Source: Lysobacterales bacterium (GTDB lineage: Bacteria > Pseudomonadota > Gammaproteobacteria > Xanthomonadales > Xanthomonadaceae). From it: a stretch of DNA of 64,000 nucleotides. The first letter of the stretch is position 1; every line of letters starts with the position of its first letter. The stretch spans positions 186,001-250,000 of the forward strand of contig JADKCY010000003.1 of NCBI GenBank assembly GCA_016718605.1. Reading direction: 5' to 3'. The notes beneath the pieces are model-generated. The model searched no databases. It was given only the letters and a program-made list of their open reading frames with translations, and was not told the DNA's origin. A program made the position numbers and the translations under genes. Below are positions 23,217 to 32,728 of the stretch, piece by piece.

Positions 23217-24467
23217 CTACTCGTATCGCAGGGCATCGATTGGATGCAAGCGCGAGGCTTTGATGGCCGGTGCCAAGCCAAAGATCACGCCGATTGCGGT
23301 GGTGAATCCGAACGACAAGGCGACCGCCCAAAGCGGCACACTGGCGCCGGTCATGCCCGGCACGCTGACACTGATCAGCAACGCCAGGCCCCAACCCAAG
23401 GCCAAGCCGACCACACCACCAAACAACGACAGCACCAGCGCTTCGACCAGAAACTGGATCAGGATGAACTGCGGTGTCGCGCCCAGCGCCTTGACGATGC
23501 CGATCTCGCGGGTGCGCTCGGTCACCGAGACCAGCATGATGTTCATGATGCCGATGCCGCCGACGATCAGGCTGATGCCCACCACGGCGCCCGCCACCAT
23601 CGTCACGCCTTGGACGATGCCATCGAAGTTTTTGCGGGTGCGTTCGGCGGTCTGGAACTGGAAGGGATCAGGCGCGTCCTCGGCCAAGGCGCGGCGCGAG
23701 CGCAGCACATGACGCACCTGCGTCTCGATGCTGTCGAGGTCAGCGCCAACCTGGGGCCGAAAGTAGATCTGCACGTCCTCGTCCTGCGTCGCACCCGAGA
23801 GTGCCTTGAGGGTGGAAAACGGCGCAATGACGAAATTGTCCTGATCAAAACCGAACAAGGTGCCGCGCGATTCCGCCACACCGATCACGCGAAACCACTC
23901 ACCACCCAACTGGATGAAACTACCCACCGGATTGGCAGGCAGTTCGAGTTTCTTGATCAAGGTTGCGCCCAGCACCGCCACACGCCGCCGACGCAGGTCA
24001 TCACTCTCGGACAGAAACCGCCCCTGATCGGTGTAGACGCGCACCACCTGTTGATAGTTGGCATTGGTACCCAGAATCTGCGCCGTGGTGCTGTGGCGGC
24101 CCTGTGCGACGCGACCGCCGAAGTTGAGCGGCTGCATCATCGCGGTGATGTCCTGGATGCCCTTGACGCGCTCGCGCACGGCAATGAAGTCCTCGAACAG
24201 CAGGCGGTTACGCAGGCCGATCATGGCTTGCTCGGGCGTCGTCTCGGCACTGACGATCACCATGTCGGAGGCCAGATCGTCGAGTTGTTTGGTGATCGTG
24301 CTGGACAGGCCTTGCATCACGGCCACGACGGCGATGACCGCTGCCACGCCAATGATGATGCCCAGCGCGGTCAGCGCACTGCGTAACGCGTTGGCGCGAA
24401 TCGCCAGCCATGCCGCGCTGCTGCCTTCGATGACGGCATGCAGGGTTTTGCCATCGAGTGCACTCAT
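23217..24467 (-). CDS. MacB-like ABC transporter permease
   Basis: A 416-residue type VII ABC permease. It has one N-terminal transmembrane helix (about 25–45, LGIIIGVAAVIAVVAVMQGL), a large periplasmic MacB_PCD domain (about 50–275), then three helices in the FtsX domain (about 290–400) with the VSVTERTREIGIVKALGATPQFILIQFL coupling segment. The ATPase is a separate protein, unlike MacB itself. Such systems work as periplasmic mechanotransmission exporters with a MacA-like adaptor and an outer-membrane tunnel; no TolC is in the window. It overlaps the ATPase gene by four bases. Confidence 0.92.
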   Translation of the reverse strand: MSALDGKTLHAVIEGSSAAWLAIRANALRSALTALGIIIGVAAVIAVVAVMQGLSSTITKQLDDLASDMVIVSAETTPEQAMIGLRNRLLFEDFIAVRERVKGIQDITAMMQPLNFGGRVAQGRHSTTAQILGTNANYQQVVRVYTDQGRFLSESDDLRRRRVAVLGATLIKKLELPANPVGSFIQLGGEWFRVIGVAESRGTLFGFDQDNFVIAPFSTLKALSGATQDEDVQIYFRPQVGADLDSIETQVRHVLRSRRALAEDAPDPFQFQTAERTRKNFDGIVQGVTMVAGAVVGISLIVGGIGIMNIMLVSVTERTREIGIVKALGATPQFILIQFLVEALVLSLFGGVVGLALGWGLALLISVSVPGMTGASVPLWAVALSFGFTTAIGVIFGLAPAIKASRLHPIDALRYE

Positions 24468-25201
24468 GCGTCGACCCTCATGCGTGACCGCCGCCGTACG
24501 TCATCGACGATGCGTCCATCGACCAGACGCACCGTGCGATCACAGTGGTCGGCAATGTCCTGCTCGTGGGTGACCAGCACGATGGTGTGACCCTCGCCAT
24601 GCAACTCATCGAACAAGGCCATGATGTCGGCCGTAGTGCGACTGTCCAGATTGCCGGTGGGCTCGTCACCCAGCAGGATCGCAGGGCGCGTCACCAATGC
24701 CCGCGCAATCGCCACCCGCTGCCGCTGACCGCCGGACAACTGGTTCGGTCGATGCTCAGTCTTGTCGGCAAGGCCGACCCGACGCAGCGCGTCGAGCGCG
24801 CGTTCCCTGCGCTCGCGTGCCGGCATTTGTCGATACACCAAGGGCTGCATCACGTTCGCCAGCGCGCTCATGCGCGGCAGCAAATTGAAGCTCTGGAAGA
24901 TGAAGCCAACCGAGCGATTGCGCTCTTCGGCCAGTTGGGTGTCGTCAAGTTTCGCCACATCGCGACCGCGCAGCCAATAGCGGCCTGCGGTGGGCACATC
25001 CAAGCAGCCCAGCAGATTCATCAAGGTCGATTTGCCCGAGCCCGATGGCCCGACGATGGCGACGTAGTCGCCTTCGGGAATCTGCAGATCGATCCGGTCC
25101 AAGGCCAGATAGTCACTGTCCGCCATCGGATAGGTCTTGCTGATTTCGTGCAGACGAATGACCGCCTGCGCATCCGCAAGGGAAGTGTCATCCGTGCTCA
25201 C
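24464..25201 (-). CDS. ABC transporter ATP-binding protein (MacB/LolD class)
   Basis: A 245-residue ATPase. Walker A is VGPSGSGKSTLMNLLG (near 52), the signature LSGGQRQRVAIARAL (near 150), Walker B ILLGDEPTGNLDS (near 172) and the H-loop VTHEQDIADHC. The sequence class is that of LolD and the MacB nucleotide-binding domain. It starts with GTG at 25201, overlapping the adaptor stop (GTGA). It energises the permease encoded immediately downstream. Confidence 0.95.
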   Translation of the reverse strand: MSTDDTSLADAQAVIRLHEISKTYPMADSDYLALDRIDLQIPEGDYVAIVGPSGSGKSTLMNLLGCLDVPTAGRYWLRGRDVAKLDDTQLAEERNRSVGFIFQSFNLLPRMSALANVMQPLVYRQMPARERRERALDALRRVGLADKTEHRPNQLSGGQRQRVAIARALVTRPAILLGDEPTGNLDSRTTADIMALFDELHGEGHTIVLVTHEQDIADHCDRTVRLVDGRIVDDVRRRSRMRVDA

Positions 25202-26397
25202 TTCGCCGCGTCCTCGGCGCTGTCTGTCGCGGACTCGGCGTCGGCATCGGCGGGCTTGATCGTGATGCGGGTACCGGCCTGCAACGTGGCCAGCACACGG
25301 CCCGGCCCGGTCACCACCTGATCGCCTTCCTGCAGTGCACCTTCGACCGCCTGATCAAGATCGTTGGCCATGCCCGGCACAACGCTGACGCGCTCCACTA
25401 TCTGGTCTGCGGACACACTCCAGACGTACTGCGCATCGCCATCCCGACGAATCGCGGCGACCGGCACATTCAGACTTGGCTCCCCGGTCGCCGTGAGGAT
25501 TTCGGCACGGCAACTCATGCCGGGATGCAGTGCCAACTCACTCGGCTGCAAACGCACCTTGACGCGAAAGGCCAAGCTTTGCGCGGTGCCCAATTGCCGC
25601 GCAGAGCTGGCGATGTGGATGACCTCACCGGTCAGCGGTGTCGCGGGCGCAGACGCGGCAAACACTTGGACCGACTGCCCCAGGCGAACCTGCGCGATGT
25701 CGGCCTCGTCGACCCGCAACTCGGCGAGCAAGACACTCGGATCTGCCAGCACCATCAGATCGGAGCCAACGATATTCAGCGTCCCCGCGATCACCGTCTC
25801 ACCTGGTTTCACATCAACTGAAATCAGCAGGCCATCGATGGGCGCGGCAAACACGGTGCGCTCCAGCCGATCTGCCGCCACGTCGCGTTGCGCGCGCTGT
25901 TGACGCAAAGTCTGCGCACCGGCACGCACGGCGATGTCGGCGATGCGGGTGTCGTTTTCCAGTTGCTCGAAGGTCTCACGGCCGACCAGTCCCCGTCCCA
26001 GCAAGACCTTCTGGCGCGCCAACTGCCGTTGCAGTTCGTCCAGTCGCGCCTGCCGCGATTCGATTTCGATCTCCGCAGCGCGCACGCCCGCCGATGCCGC
26101 TTCCAGATCGGCCTGAAAGGCATCCGGATCAAGCCGCATCAGGACCTGCCCCTGACTGACGCGCTCGCCCTCCTCGACCAGCACGTCCGCGACGCGTCCC
26201 GTCACCTCGGAGCGCAACTGAATCTGCTGCGCGTAAATCAGGCTGCCGGACGCGAGCGTCGTATCGGCCAATGCGGCACGGGTGACTGCCGCGACATTGA
26301 CTTCCACCGCTGCGCCACGGCGCTGTGAGGCAATCCCCAACATGACGGCAAAACCGACCGCCAGTGCCAGTCCCACCCAGAGTTTGCGATGACGCAT
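25198..26397 (-). CDS. MacA/HlyD-type periplasmic adaptor subunit
   Basis: A 399-residue membrane fusion protein. A single N-terminal helix (about 5–24) anchors it; then come a barrel-sandwich domain split by a long coiled-coil hairpin (about 90–190, rich in Gln/Arg/Leu) and a beta-barrel domain. I start it at ATG 26397, behind GGGAG, instead of further upstream starts, since the hydrophobic anchor begins six residues later. It links the ABC permease to an outer-membrane channel encoded elsewhere. It overlaps the ATPase by four bases and follows a YIP1 gene. Confidence 0.9.
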   Translation of the reverse strand: MRHRKLWVGLALAVGFAVMLGIASQRRGAAVEVNVAAVTRAALADTTLASGSLIYAQQIQLRSEVTGRVADVLVEEGERVSQGQVLMRLDPDAFQADLEAASAGVRAAEIEIESRQARLDELQRQLARQKVLLGRGLVGRETFEQLENDTRIADIAVRAGAQTLRQQRAQRDVAADRLERTVFAAPIDGLLISVDVKPGETVIAGTLNIVGSDLMVLADPSVLLAELRVDEADIAQVRLGQSVQVFAASAPATPLTGEVIHIASSARQLGTAQSLAFRVKVRLQPSELALHPGMSCRAEILTATGEPSLNVPVAAIRRDGDAQYVWSVSADQIVERVSVVPGMANDLDQAVEGALQEGDQVVTGPGRVLATLQAGTRITIKPADADAESATDSAEDAAK

Positions 26398-26414
26398 GCG
26401 CGCTGCTCCCGACA

Positions 26415-27131
26415 TCAAACGAAGATGGCCCAGATGCCGAAACTCAGCAGGTAGGGCAAGCTGCCCAGCAGCAGGGCCCGCGGCCAAGCCACCGATTGCG
26501 CGGTCCGCGCGGCGATGGCGATCAAGGCGATAGTCCAGAAAAAGAACAGGCTGAAGGCCTCGGTCCAGGCATACCAGGCGTCACCGATCGGCAGGCCCAA
26601 CACCAACTCGTTGAGCGACGCCCAGTTCGCCACCGACAAGGGCTGGTCAGGTGAGGCCGACAGCAAACTCAGCACAATCAAGCCCGCCGCACTCAGGATC
26701 ATCGGCATTTGCGCCCAAATCGTCACCGCGTACCACTGGCCGTAGCTCTGCCGCGAAGGCACCAGCACGCGTTCGCCTGCAAACAGCACCAACGCCACCA
26801 AAGCGGAAATCAGCACCGTTGCCACCACGCCCATCGCCGCCCCAATGTGTGCGGTATAGGGCGCCACCTGCAGCATGGTCGCCTTGGCCTGCGCCATCTG
26901 GTTGGCCGGAATGTCCGCACTAGCCAGTTGTTGCTCGACCAGCCAGTCCGCCGACATGGGCCCGAAGAACACGTAGACGCTGGCCATCTGAAACAGAACC
27001 AGCAACCCAAGTGCAATCCACGTCCATCGCCGATGGGTCGGCAGCGCGGAAAACAGCGCACGCGGCGCAAGAAAGATATCGACCAGCGCATTGCCTAGAC
27101 TGGCGCTGCCAGCGGTTGTTGACGTTGACAT
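26415..27131 (-). CDS. YIP1-family membrane protein
   Basis: A 238-residue protein with five to six transmembrane helices after a short N-terminal segment (LGNALVDIFLAPRALFSALPTHRRWTW), the layout of bacterial Yip1-domain (PF04893) proteins. The role is unknown; it commonly precedes MacAB-like exporters in this group. ATG 27131 follows GGAGG at good distance; the longer frame lacks this. It is the first gene of a six-gene leftward operon ending in the LytTR regulator, with 17 bases to the adaptor. Confidence 0.85.
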   Translation of the reverse strand: MSTSTTAGSASLGNALVDIFLAPRALFSALPTHRRWTWIALGLLVLFQMASVYVFFGPMSADWLVEQQLASADIPANQMAQAKATMLQVAPYTAHIGAAMGVVATVLISALVALVLFAGERVLVPSRQSYGQWYAVTIWAQMPMILSAAGLIVLSLLSASPDQPLSVANWASLNELVLGLPIGDAWYAWTEAFSLFFFWTIALIAIAARTAQSVAWPRALLLGSLPYLLSFGIWAIFV

Positions 27132-27306
27132 GTTGAGAGCCTCCGATGGGTGCGATTGGCACACTGCCACGGCTCATACGTCAGCGCGCAGAAATTGTGA
27201 CCAGCGGTACTCAGCAACCATGAGCGGCTGGCATGCCCGATGCATTGCCGCTTTGCCGATGAAACTGCGTTTGTGGGTGAGTTGCCACCACCACTGGAGA
27301 AATCCG

Positions 27307-28650
27307 ATGCGCCTGAGTACCGTGCTGAGCTTGTTGCTTTTGCCGACCGTCGGCCACAGCGTCGAACTCGACCCGAGCTTTTCGGCTGATGGGAAATCCA
27401 CGGTGGCCTTTGATCTGGACGCCAGCAAGCGGGATCGTGCAAAACGCATATTCCCCTACTCGACGGGCGGCTACTTGCTGGTTGGCACCGCGAGCAACAA
27501 TGCCAGCGTCGACGTGGCGCTGGCCTCCATCGCGGACAACGGTTCGCTGAGCACCCTCATGGGAGGCGATGGTCGATTGAACATCGATCTGGGTGCCGGC
27601 TTCGACCTGCGCGATGCCACCGTTGATTCGGCAGGTCGCATTATCTTGGTGGGCGCGTTACCGGACAGTGTGGGCTTCGGCACGCGCATTGGCGTTGCGC
27701 GACTGTTTGCCGACGGCAGCGTCGACAGCAGTTTCGGATTCTTTGGCCTGGCGGTCTACGACAACGCTACCTACGCCGAACCCATGGCGGTGGTAACGAC
27801 ACCAACCGATGCAATCCTGCTCTTCAATCGACAGTCCGCTAACGGCGCAGAATGGAGCGCCGTTGCGCAGATACTGACGCCACAGGGCGTCTCCGACGAC
27901 ATCGCGTTCATTGATTCGACCTTTGCCGGTCGCGATGGGGTGATGCGTTGGTCACCTGCGCAAAGTGCCGCGATTCTGGCATTTTCGGCAATCACCTCAT
28001 CGGGCTGTGGCATGCGCAGCATGCGTGTGCAGATCTCGGGCGGTTCGCCGATGAGCGTCAGCGCAGGCGTGGTTGCCAGCGTCCTGCTGCCGGATACACT
28101 CGATGCATGCACCACGATGCGAACCAGTGGCCTTGCGATCGACACCACGTCCGGTGCGTTCGCGGTGGTGGGCCAGAATCTCGTCAATCTGGTCGGCAGC
28201 ACCAATCACCGTGGCTGGGTCAGCAAAGTCAGTGCCAACGGTGAGTTCGACGACAGCTTCGATGGCGACGGGTTCAAGCAATTTGACGCGCCATTCCCAG
28301 CGACTGACCTGCGTTTCAATGCCGCGCTTTTCGACCCTCAGGGCAATCTCCTGCTCGGCGGAATCACCGGCAATGCCGACGCGAGCCTGCAACAGTTTGC
28401 ACTGTTGAAGGTTCTGCCAAGCGGTGCGCTGGATGCCAGCTTTGCGCCGAATGGCCTGACCAACACGACGTTTGCCGCCGCCAGTGGCAGCGCCACCCTG
28501 AATGTTGTCTCTGACATGCTGGCTGACGGTGATCGCACGGTCCTCGCCGGCTATCGACACTTTGCCGACCCCAGCGATGACGACTTTGCGGTCGCCGCCT
28601 GGTTCCAGACTTCCTCCGGGAATGTCATCTTCCAGAACGGATTCGAATAA
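27307..28650 (+). CDS. Secreted delta-60-repeat (beta-propeller-like) protein
   Basis: A 447-residue exported protein: signal peptide about 1–19, then delta-60 repeats with the LDPSFSADG / VDSSFGFFG / FDDSFDGDGF / LDASFAPNGL type marker spaced through the chain and intervening GGYLLVGTA or GRIILVGAL strands. Such proteins form propeller-like folds outside the cell; the ligand is unknown. It ends NVIFQNGFE, the IFxxGFE C-terminal motif. ATG 27307 is chosen for the GGAG eight bases upstream and the signal peptide. It converges with the protease gene across a shared terminator. Confidence 0.85.
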   Translation: MRLSTVLSLLLLPTVGHSVELDPSFSADGKSTVAFDLDASKRDRAKRIFPYSTGGYLLVGTASNNASVDVALASIADNGSLSTLMGGDGRLNIDLGAGFDLRDATVDSAGRIILVGALPDSVGFGTRIGVARLFADGSVDSSFGFFGLAVYDNATYAEPMAVVTTPTDAILLFNRQSANGAEWSAVAQILTPQGVSDDIAFIDSTFAGRDGVMRWSPAQSAAILAFSAITSSGCGMRSMRVQISGGSPMSVSAGVVASVLLPDTLDACTTMRTSGLAIDTTSGAFAVVGQNLVNLVGSTNHRGWVSKVSANGEFDDSFDGDGFKQFDAPFPATDLRFNAALFDPQGNLLLGGITGNADASLQQFALLKVLPSGALDASFAPNGLTNTTFAAASGSATLNVVSDMLADGDRTVLAGYRHFADPSDDDFAVAAWFQTSSGNVIFQNGFE

Positions 28651-28670
28651 TCCGGCACTACCAAAATGAC

Positions 28671-28692
28671 AACGCGCCCCGAAGGGCGCGTT
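28671..28692. terminator. Bidirectional terminator between convergent genes
   Basis: AACGCGCCC (28671–28679), loop CGAA, GGGCGCGTT (28684–28692): a perfect nine-pair stem with a stable tetraloop, 20 bases after one stop codon and 24 before the other. Confidence 0.85.
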
Positions 28693-28716
28693 GTTGAAGA
28701 CGGTGGTGGCCTTCGT

Positions 28717-31050
28717 TTATTGCGGTGGCGCAGCCTCGAAACCGTCGGCAAAGATATCGCTCGGACCCGGTGCCGGTGTCGTGGCCGCCGTACCCGTGAT
28801 ACCGAAGCTCAAGCTGGCGTCCGGTGCGAGATCCGCCGCCTCGACAAAGTTAACCCGACCATAGCGCCGCGTGCTGACCGCTTCACTCAAGCGAACGCTC
28901 ATGGTCACGGTCTGGGTTTCGTTGATATTGCCTGTGAAGCTGAAGCTTGAAGGCGTCACGGTCACGGACACTCCCGGCGGGGCATCGACTACAGCATTCC
29001 AGGTCGTCGCTACGCCCAAGGTGTTGCGGAAGGTACGCACCCAGACGCACTCACCGGGGCAATTGGTGAAGCGCATGCTCGGCAAGTTCAGGGTGCGCGG
29101 ATTTCCACCGGTGGCCGGATTGGACGCCACGAAGTTGGCGAATGTCTCATTCATGACCAAGCCGGACAGCAGCGCCTTGTTGAGATCCACGCGACCATTA
29201 CCGACGTGCTCCGGATTCCACGGCGTCAGTGCATCCGACCACAGGCCTTCTCGCTTTGCGGTCAACTGCATCGCCGATTTCACTTCCTGCGGTGTCCAGG
29301 TCGGATGCGCGGAACGAATCAGCGCCGCCGAACCTGCCGTGTGCGGGGAGGACATCGACGTACCGGACAAGAAACCGAACTGCGCATTGCCGCCCGCCGG
29401 GGCGATATCCCCGATGGCAGCATAGATGTTGGTACCTGGATTGGTGATGTCGGGCTTGGTGACATCGAAATCGTCGTTGGGACCTTGCAGACTGCTTGAA
29501 TTAAGGATGTCAGCAAAGGCGGGATCGGTGATCCGCGCAGCAGGCGCGGTGACCGTTGCACCCGTGGCTGGATTGCTGGCCAGAAAATCGCGAATCGCCA
29601 CGCCAGAACCCTGCGCGATCATCGCGGAAGGAATGGTCGTACCCGTCGCACTCATGACGGTCGGAGGACCACCCGCATTGTTGTAAACAATCACTGCGGT
29701 GGCACCGGCAGCAGACGCGTTGTTGATCTTCTCGACAAAGGTACACGTCCCCCGTGAGATCAGCGCGATCCTGCCAGTCAGGGACGCGGCCGGGAACCCG
29801 CCACCTGCCGTGCAGCCGATTTCGTTGCCGAGCGACGCTGCACTGGTGATCGTTGCGCTGGTCGCGCCATTCGGGTACGCAACGCCATTACCGGGCTGTG
29901 CAGGGACGTTCTGCAGACTGCCAGCCACGTCCAAGTCGTAGGCGACAACGCGGTCATGCGTCGAGTTCGCCACCGACATCATCCAGGGCCCGCGATGATT
30001 GACCTGTCCGACCGGATTGGTGATCGTCGTGTTGGTGTTGCCCGCGGAGGCAGCAACGAAAATGTCCGCGTTGATGGCATCAAGAAAAGAACGATCGGCA
30101 TCCGCCCACGGCGTACGGCCGCCGGAGATCGAGTAATTGAGCACGTCAACCTGGTCGATGATCGCTTCCTCGATGGCGTCCGCAATTGCTGTGCCACTGC
30201 AGGAATTTGTGGCGCAAACCTTGTAGGTTCGAACGTTTGCGCAAGGCGCCACGCCACTGATCGGCATCAGCAACTCGACACCGGCCACGGTCAAGGGAGT
30301 CGCCAGCGCATTGCCGGCCGCCGTGGAGGCGGTGTGCACCCCATGGCCTGTGCCGCTGGGATCAGAATCTTCCGGGTTGCCACCTACACAGTTTGCTTCC
30401 AAGCAGTCCTTGGTGCTGATCAACTTCGGGCTGACTTCGGTAAACCCGCAGGTGAGATCAATGTTGTTGGCAAACGAAGGATGGTCGGCATTGCTGCCAG
30501 AGTCGATGATGCCAACCACGACGTTTTCGCCACGCACACTGACATTACCCGGCACCGCGCTGCCATTCCACACATTGGGCGCACCAATCAACGCCGGGCC
30601 AGCATCGGTATCCAGCTCATAGGTGCCGCCCAGCTCGACCGAGATCACGCCGGGAACCGAGCGCAGTCGCTGCGCCTCTGCAGCCGTCAGATCAAGCGCC
30701 ACGCCATGAAACATGATGTCGTAGTCATGGGCTGCGCTGACAGGGCGCGCGATGGCCGACGAGATTTCGACCAAACGTGTTTCGCGAATTCCACGCAGAT
30801 AGTCGCGGTATGCCAGGGACGCCGGTGATTTGGCATCCAACTTGCGTAGACCCGTCGACTGAGGACGTGTGGCACGCATACCCGGCAGATCGCCCGCGTA
30901 ATGCAATACGCCGGTTTCACCGAACTTGACGATGTAGCTTTCCAGCGCCGCAGCACTGCTGGCGGTTTCCGCCTTTTCGACAGAAGCAAGTGAAACACTG
31001 GACATGGCAAGGCCGGACAGGCCGAGCGCAATGGCTTGGACAAGACGCAT
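28717..31050 (-). CDS. Subtilisin-like serine protease (S8) with PA domain
   Basis: A 777-residue secreted protease. After a signal peptide comes an inhibitor-I9-like propeptide (about 35–150), then the S8 catalytic domain interrupted by a PA domain. The triad is visible: Asp in VVGIIDSGSNADHPSF, His in SGTGHGVHTASTAAGN, Ser in LSGTSMSSPHTAGSAAL. The PA insert holds LTGRIALISRGTCTFVEKI and AVIVYNNAGG. The C-terminal ~110 residues form a beta domain typical of this subfamily and end in DIFADGFEAAPPQ. It shares a terminator with the preceding secreted protein. Substrate unknown; probably a general extracellular protease. Confidence 0.93.
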   Translation of the reverse strand: MRLVQAIALGLSGLAMSSVSLASVEKAETASSAAALESYIVKFGETGVLHYAGDLPGMRATRPQSTGLRKLDAKSPASLAYRDYLRGIRETRLVEISSAIARPVSAAHDYDIMFHGVALDLTAAEAQRLRSVPGVISVELGGTYELDTDAGPALIGAPNVWNGSAVPGNVSVRGENVVVGIIDSGSNADHPSFANNIDLTCGFTEVSPKLISTKDCLEANCVGGNPEDSDPSGTGHGVHTASTAAGNALATPLTVAGVELLMPISGVAPCANVRTYKVCATNSCSGTAIADAIEEAIIDQVDVLNYSISGGRTPWADADRSFLDAINADIFVAASAGNTNTTITNPVGQVNHRGPWMMSVANSTHDRVVAYDLDVAGSLQNVPAQPGNGVAYPNGATSATITSAASLGNEIGCTAGGGFPAASLTGRIALISRGTCTFVEKINNASAAGATAVIVYNNAGGPPTVMSATGTTIPSAMIAQGSGVAIRDFLASNPATGATVTAPAARITDPAFADILNSSSLQGPNDDFDVTKPDITNPGTNIYAAIGDIAPAGGNAQFGFLSGTSMSSPHTAGSAALIRSAHPTWTPQEVKSAMQLTAKREGLWSDALTPWNPEHVGNGRVDLNKALLSGLVMNETFANFVASNPATGGNPRTLNLPSMRFTNCPGECVWVRTFRNTLGVATTWNAVVDAPPGVSVTVTPSSFSFTGNINETQTVTMSVRLSEAVSTRRYGRVNFVEAADLAPDASLSFGITGTAATTPAPGPSDIFADGFEAAPPQ

Positions 31051-31337
31051 GACAGATACCCCTAAATCAGAGTGGTGAGCCCGGCTCCCCCGGACCGGGG
31101 TGATTTATAGCACTTGGTGCGTCCACAAGGGTCAAATTTTCTGCACGCCACAAGAACATCAGAGCCAGCTAATTTTCGATTGCAACGTGATCACTCGGCT
31201 ACCCAACCGCCAACCATCGGGTGCAGCCCATGTCGGAATCTGCAGGATCGCATTGCGCCTGGATCGCCACCCGCGACTTGGCGGGGTGGACTCGATCCAC
31301 TCGAATGAACTGTCGCACGCACCCGCAACCTGCGCGC

Positions 31338-31802
31338 TCAGAGTGTTGTAAGCCAGCGCTGTCCATCAACGCTGATGCCATGAAGAGTAGCAAGGCGACC
31401 GTTGCCTTCAACACTGAGTTCAATATCCAAATCACATTCGGGTAGTCCACCCAGTCCGCGCTCCGGCCACTCTATCAACCACAGTCTCGCCGTCGCGTGC
31501 AGGTCATCCAAACCCAGAAATTCGAGCTCTTCGGGATCACCAATCCGGTACAGGTCCAGATGCGCCAGCTCGCCACCCTCGCCGGGATAGCGCTCGATCA
31601 GGGTGTAGGTCGGACTCTTGATCGCGCCAGTCACACCGAGCGCACGCAACATGGCGCGTGCCAGCGTGCTCTTGCCTGCGCCAAGGTGACCATGCAGGTA
31701 GACCGCCGCTCGCAGCGGAAGGTGTTCTGCTAGCCGCTGTGCGAGCTGCTGCGTCGCGGCCTCATCGGGAAGAAAAACGATCATTGCTTTGGCCTGCGTC
31801 AT
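31338..31802 (-). CDS. tsaE: tRNA threonylcarbamoyladenosine biosynthesis ATPase TsaE
   Basis: A 154-residue P-loop ATPase that works with TsaB and TsaD to form t6A37 in ANN-decoding tRNAs. Walker A is YLHGHLGAGKSTLARA near 40, followed by the SPTYTLIERY and HLDLYRI motifs and the LWLIEWPERG motif of TsaE. The start ATG 31802 overlaps the nnrD stop by four bases (ATGA). The nnrD–tsaE order is widespread in gammaproteobacteria; amiB, often next, is absent here. Confidence 0.94.
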   Translation of the reverse strand: MTQAKAMIVFLPDEAATQQLAQRLAEHLPLRAAVYLHGHLGAGKSTLARAMLRALGVTGAIKSPTYTLIERYPGEGGELAHLDLYRIGDPEELEFLGLDDLHATARLWLIEWPERGLGGLPECDLDIELSVEGNGRLATLHGISVDGQRWLTTL

Positions 31803-32656
31803 CGATTGCACCCCGCGCGCAGATACGGCAGCAGGTCGCTGGGCAAAAGACCGCGCTGTCCCACACTCGCGGCGTGATCCCCGGCCACCGCGTGCAACAA
31901 CGCGCCCCAGCGCGCAGCATCCAAGGCGCCCAGTCCCTGCGCCAGCAATCCAGCGATGACCCCACTGAGCACGTCGCCCATGCCACCGACCGCCATGCCC
32001 GGATTCCCCGCGTGGATCCGAAAGATCGGGCTGCCCGGGCCACTGACCAGAGTGTCAGCACCTTTCAACACGACGACGGCGCCAAAACGTTCGATCAAAC
32101 ACTGCAACGCGCCAACGCGATCCGCCTGGATATCCGCCGCTTCGCGGCCCAGCAAGCGCGCCGCTTCGCCGGGATGCGGCGTAAGCACCGCGCCCTGCAG
32201 TGCTCGCGGTGACCGCGCCAAGGCATTCAACCCATCCGCATCGATGACCCGCGGTCGCACATCATCGATAAACCGATCCCACAATTTGCGCGCCCAGCGA
32301 TCATTCGACAGCCCAGGACCGATCACCAGCGCATTGGCTCGACGTTGCATGCGGATAAACTCCGCGCGATGCCAATCCATTGAGGATTCCAAGGCAACGC
32401 CCATGCACTCTGGCTGACGCGCCAGCAGTGCATCCACCGTCGCCTGGCGCGACACCACGCTGACCAAGCCGCTACCGACACGCAATGCCGCTTGCGCGGC
32501 AAGGATCAATGCGCCGCCATAGCCCACATTCCCGCCCAGGAGCAGCACGTGACCGAACCTGCCCTTGTGCGCATCGTGGTCACGGGCAGGCAAGATTCCA
32601 GCGAGGTCATTGGCACGCAGCACCAACACGGCTGGCACGCAGGAAACGGTCTTCAT
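31799..32656 (-). CDS. nnrD: ADP-dependent NAD(P)H-hydrate dehydratase
   Basis: A 285-residue protein equal to the C-terminal (YjeF_C) half of the usual bifunctional Nnr repair enzyme, which dehydrates damaged NAD(P)H hydrate. Motifs GRFGHVLLLGGNVGYGGA, VIDADGLNAL, VLTPHPGEAARLL and NPGMAVGGMGDVLSGVIAGLLAQG are intact. The epimerase (YjeF_N) half is missing, so it must be encoded elsewhere. I take ATG 32656; the upstream extension has no homology character. It overlaps tsaE. Confidence 0.92.
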   Translation of the reverse strand: MKTVSCVPAVLVLRANDLAGILPARDHDAHKGRFGHVLLLGGNVGYGGALILAAQAALRVGSGLVSVVSRQATVDALLARQPECMGVALESSMDWHRAEFIRMQRRANALVIGPGLSNDRWARKLWDRFIDDVRPRVIDADGLNALARSPRALQGAVLTPHPGEAARLLGREAADIQADRVGALQCLIERFGAVVVLKGADTLVSGPGSPIFRIHAGNPGMAVGGMGDVLSGVIAGLLAQGLGALDAARWGALLHAVAGDHAASVGQRGLLPSDLLPYLRAGCNR

Positions 32657-32728
32657 GCCTGAAGTGTAGACGGCAATGCGAACCCCCGCTCCAACCTTGC
32701 GATGCAACGAACGCAGAGGAGCGGGTGC

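Noticed and set aside
22530..24386. A 618-codon plus-strand frame opposite the kinase and permease genes
   Set aside because: His/Gln/Asp-rich composition typical of antisense frames; strong family motifs lie on the other strand.
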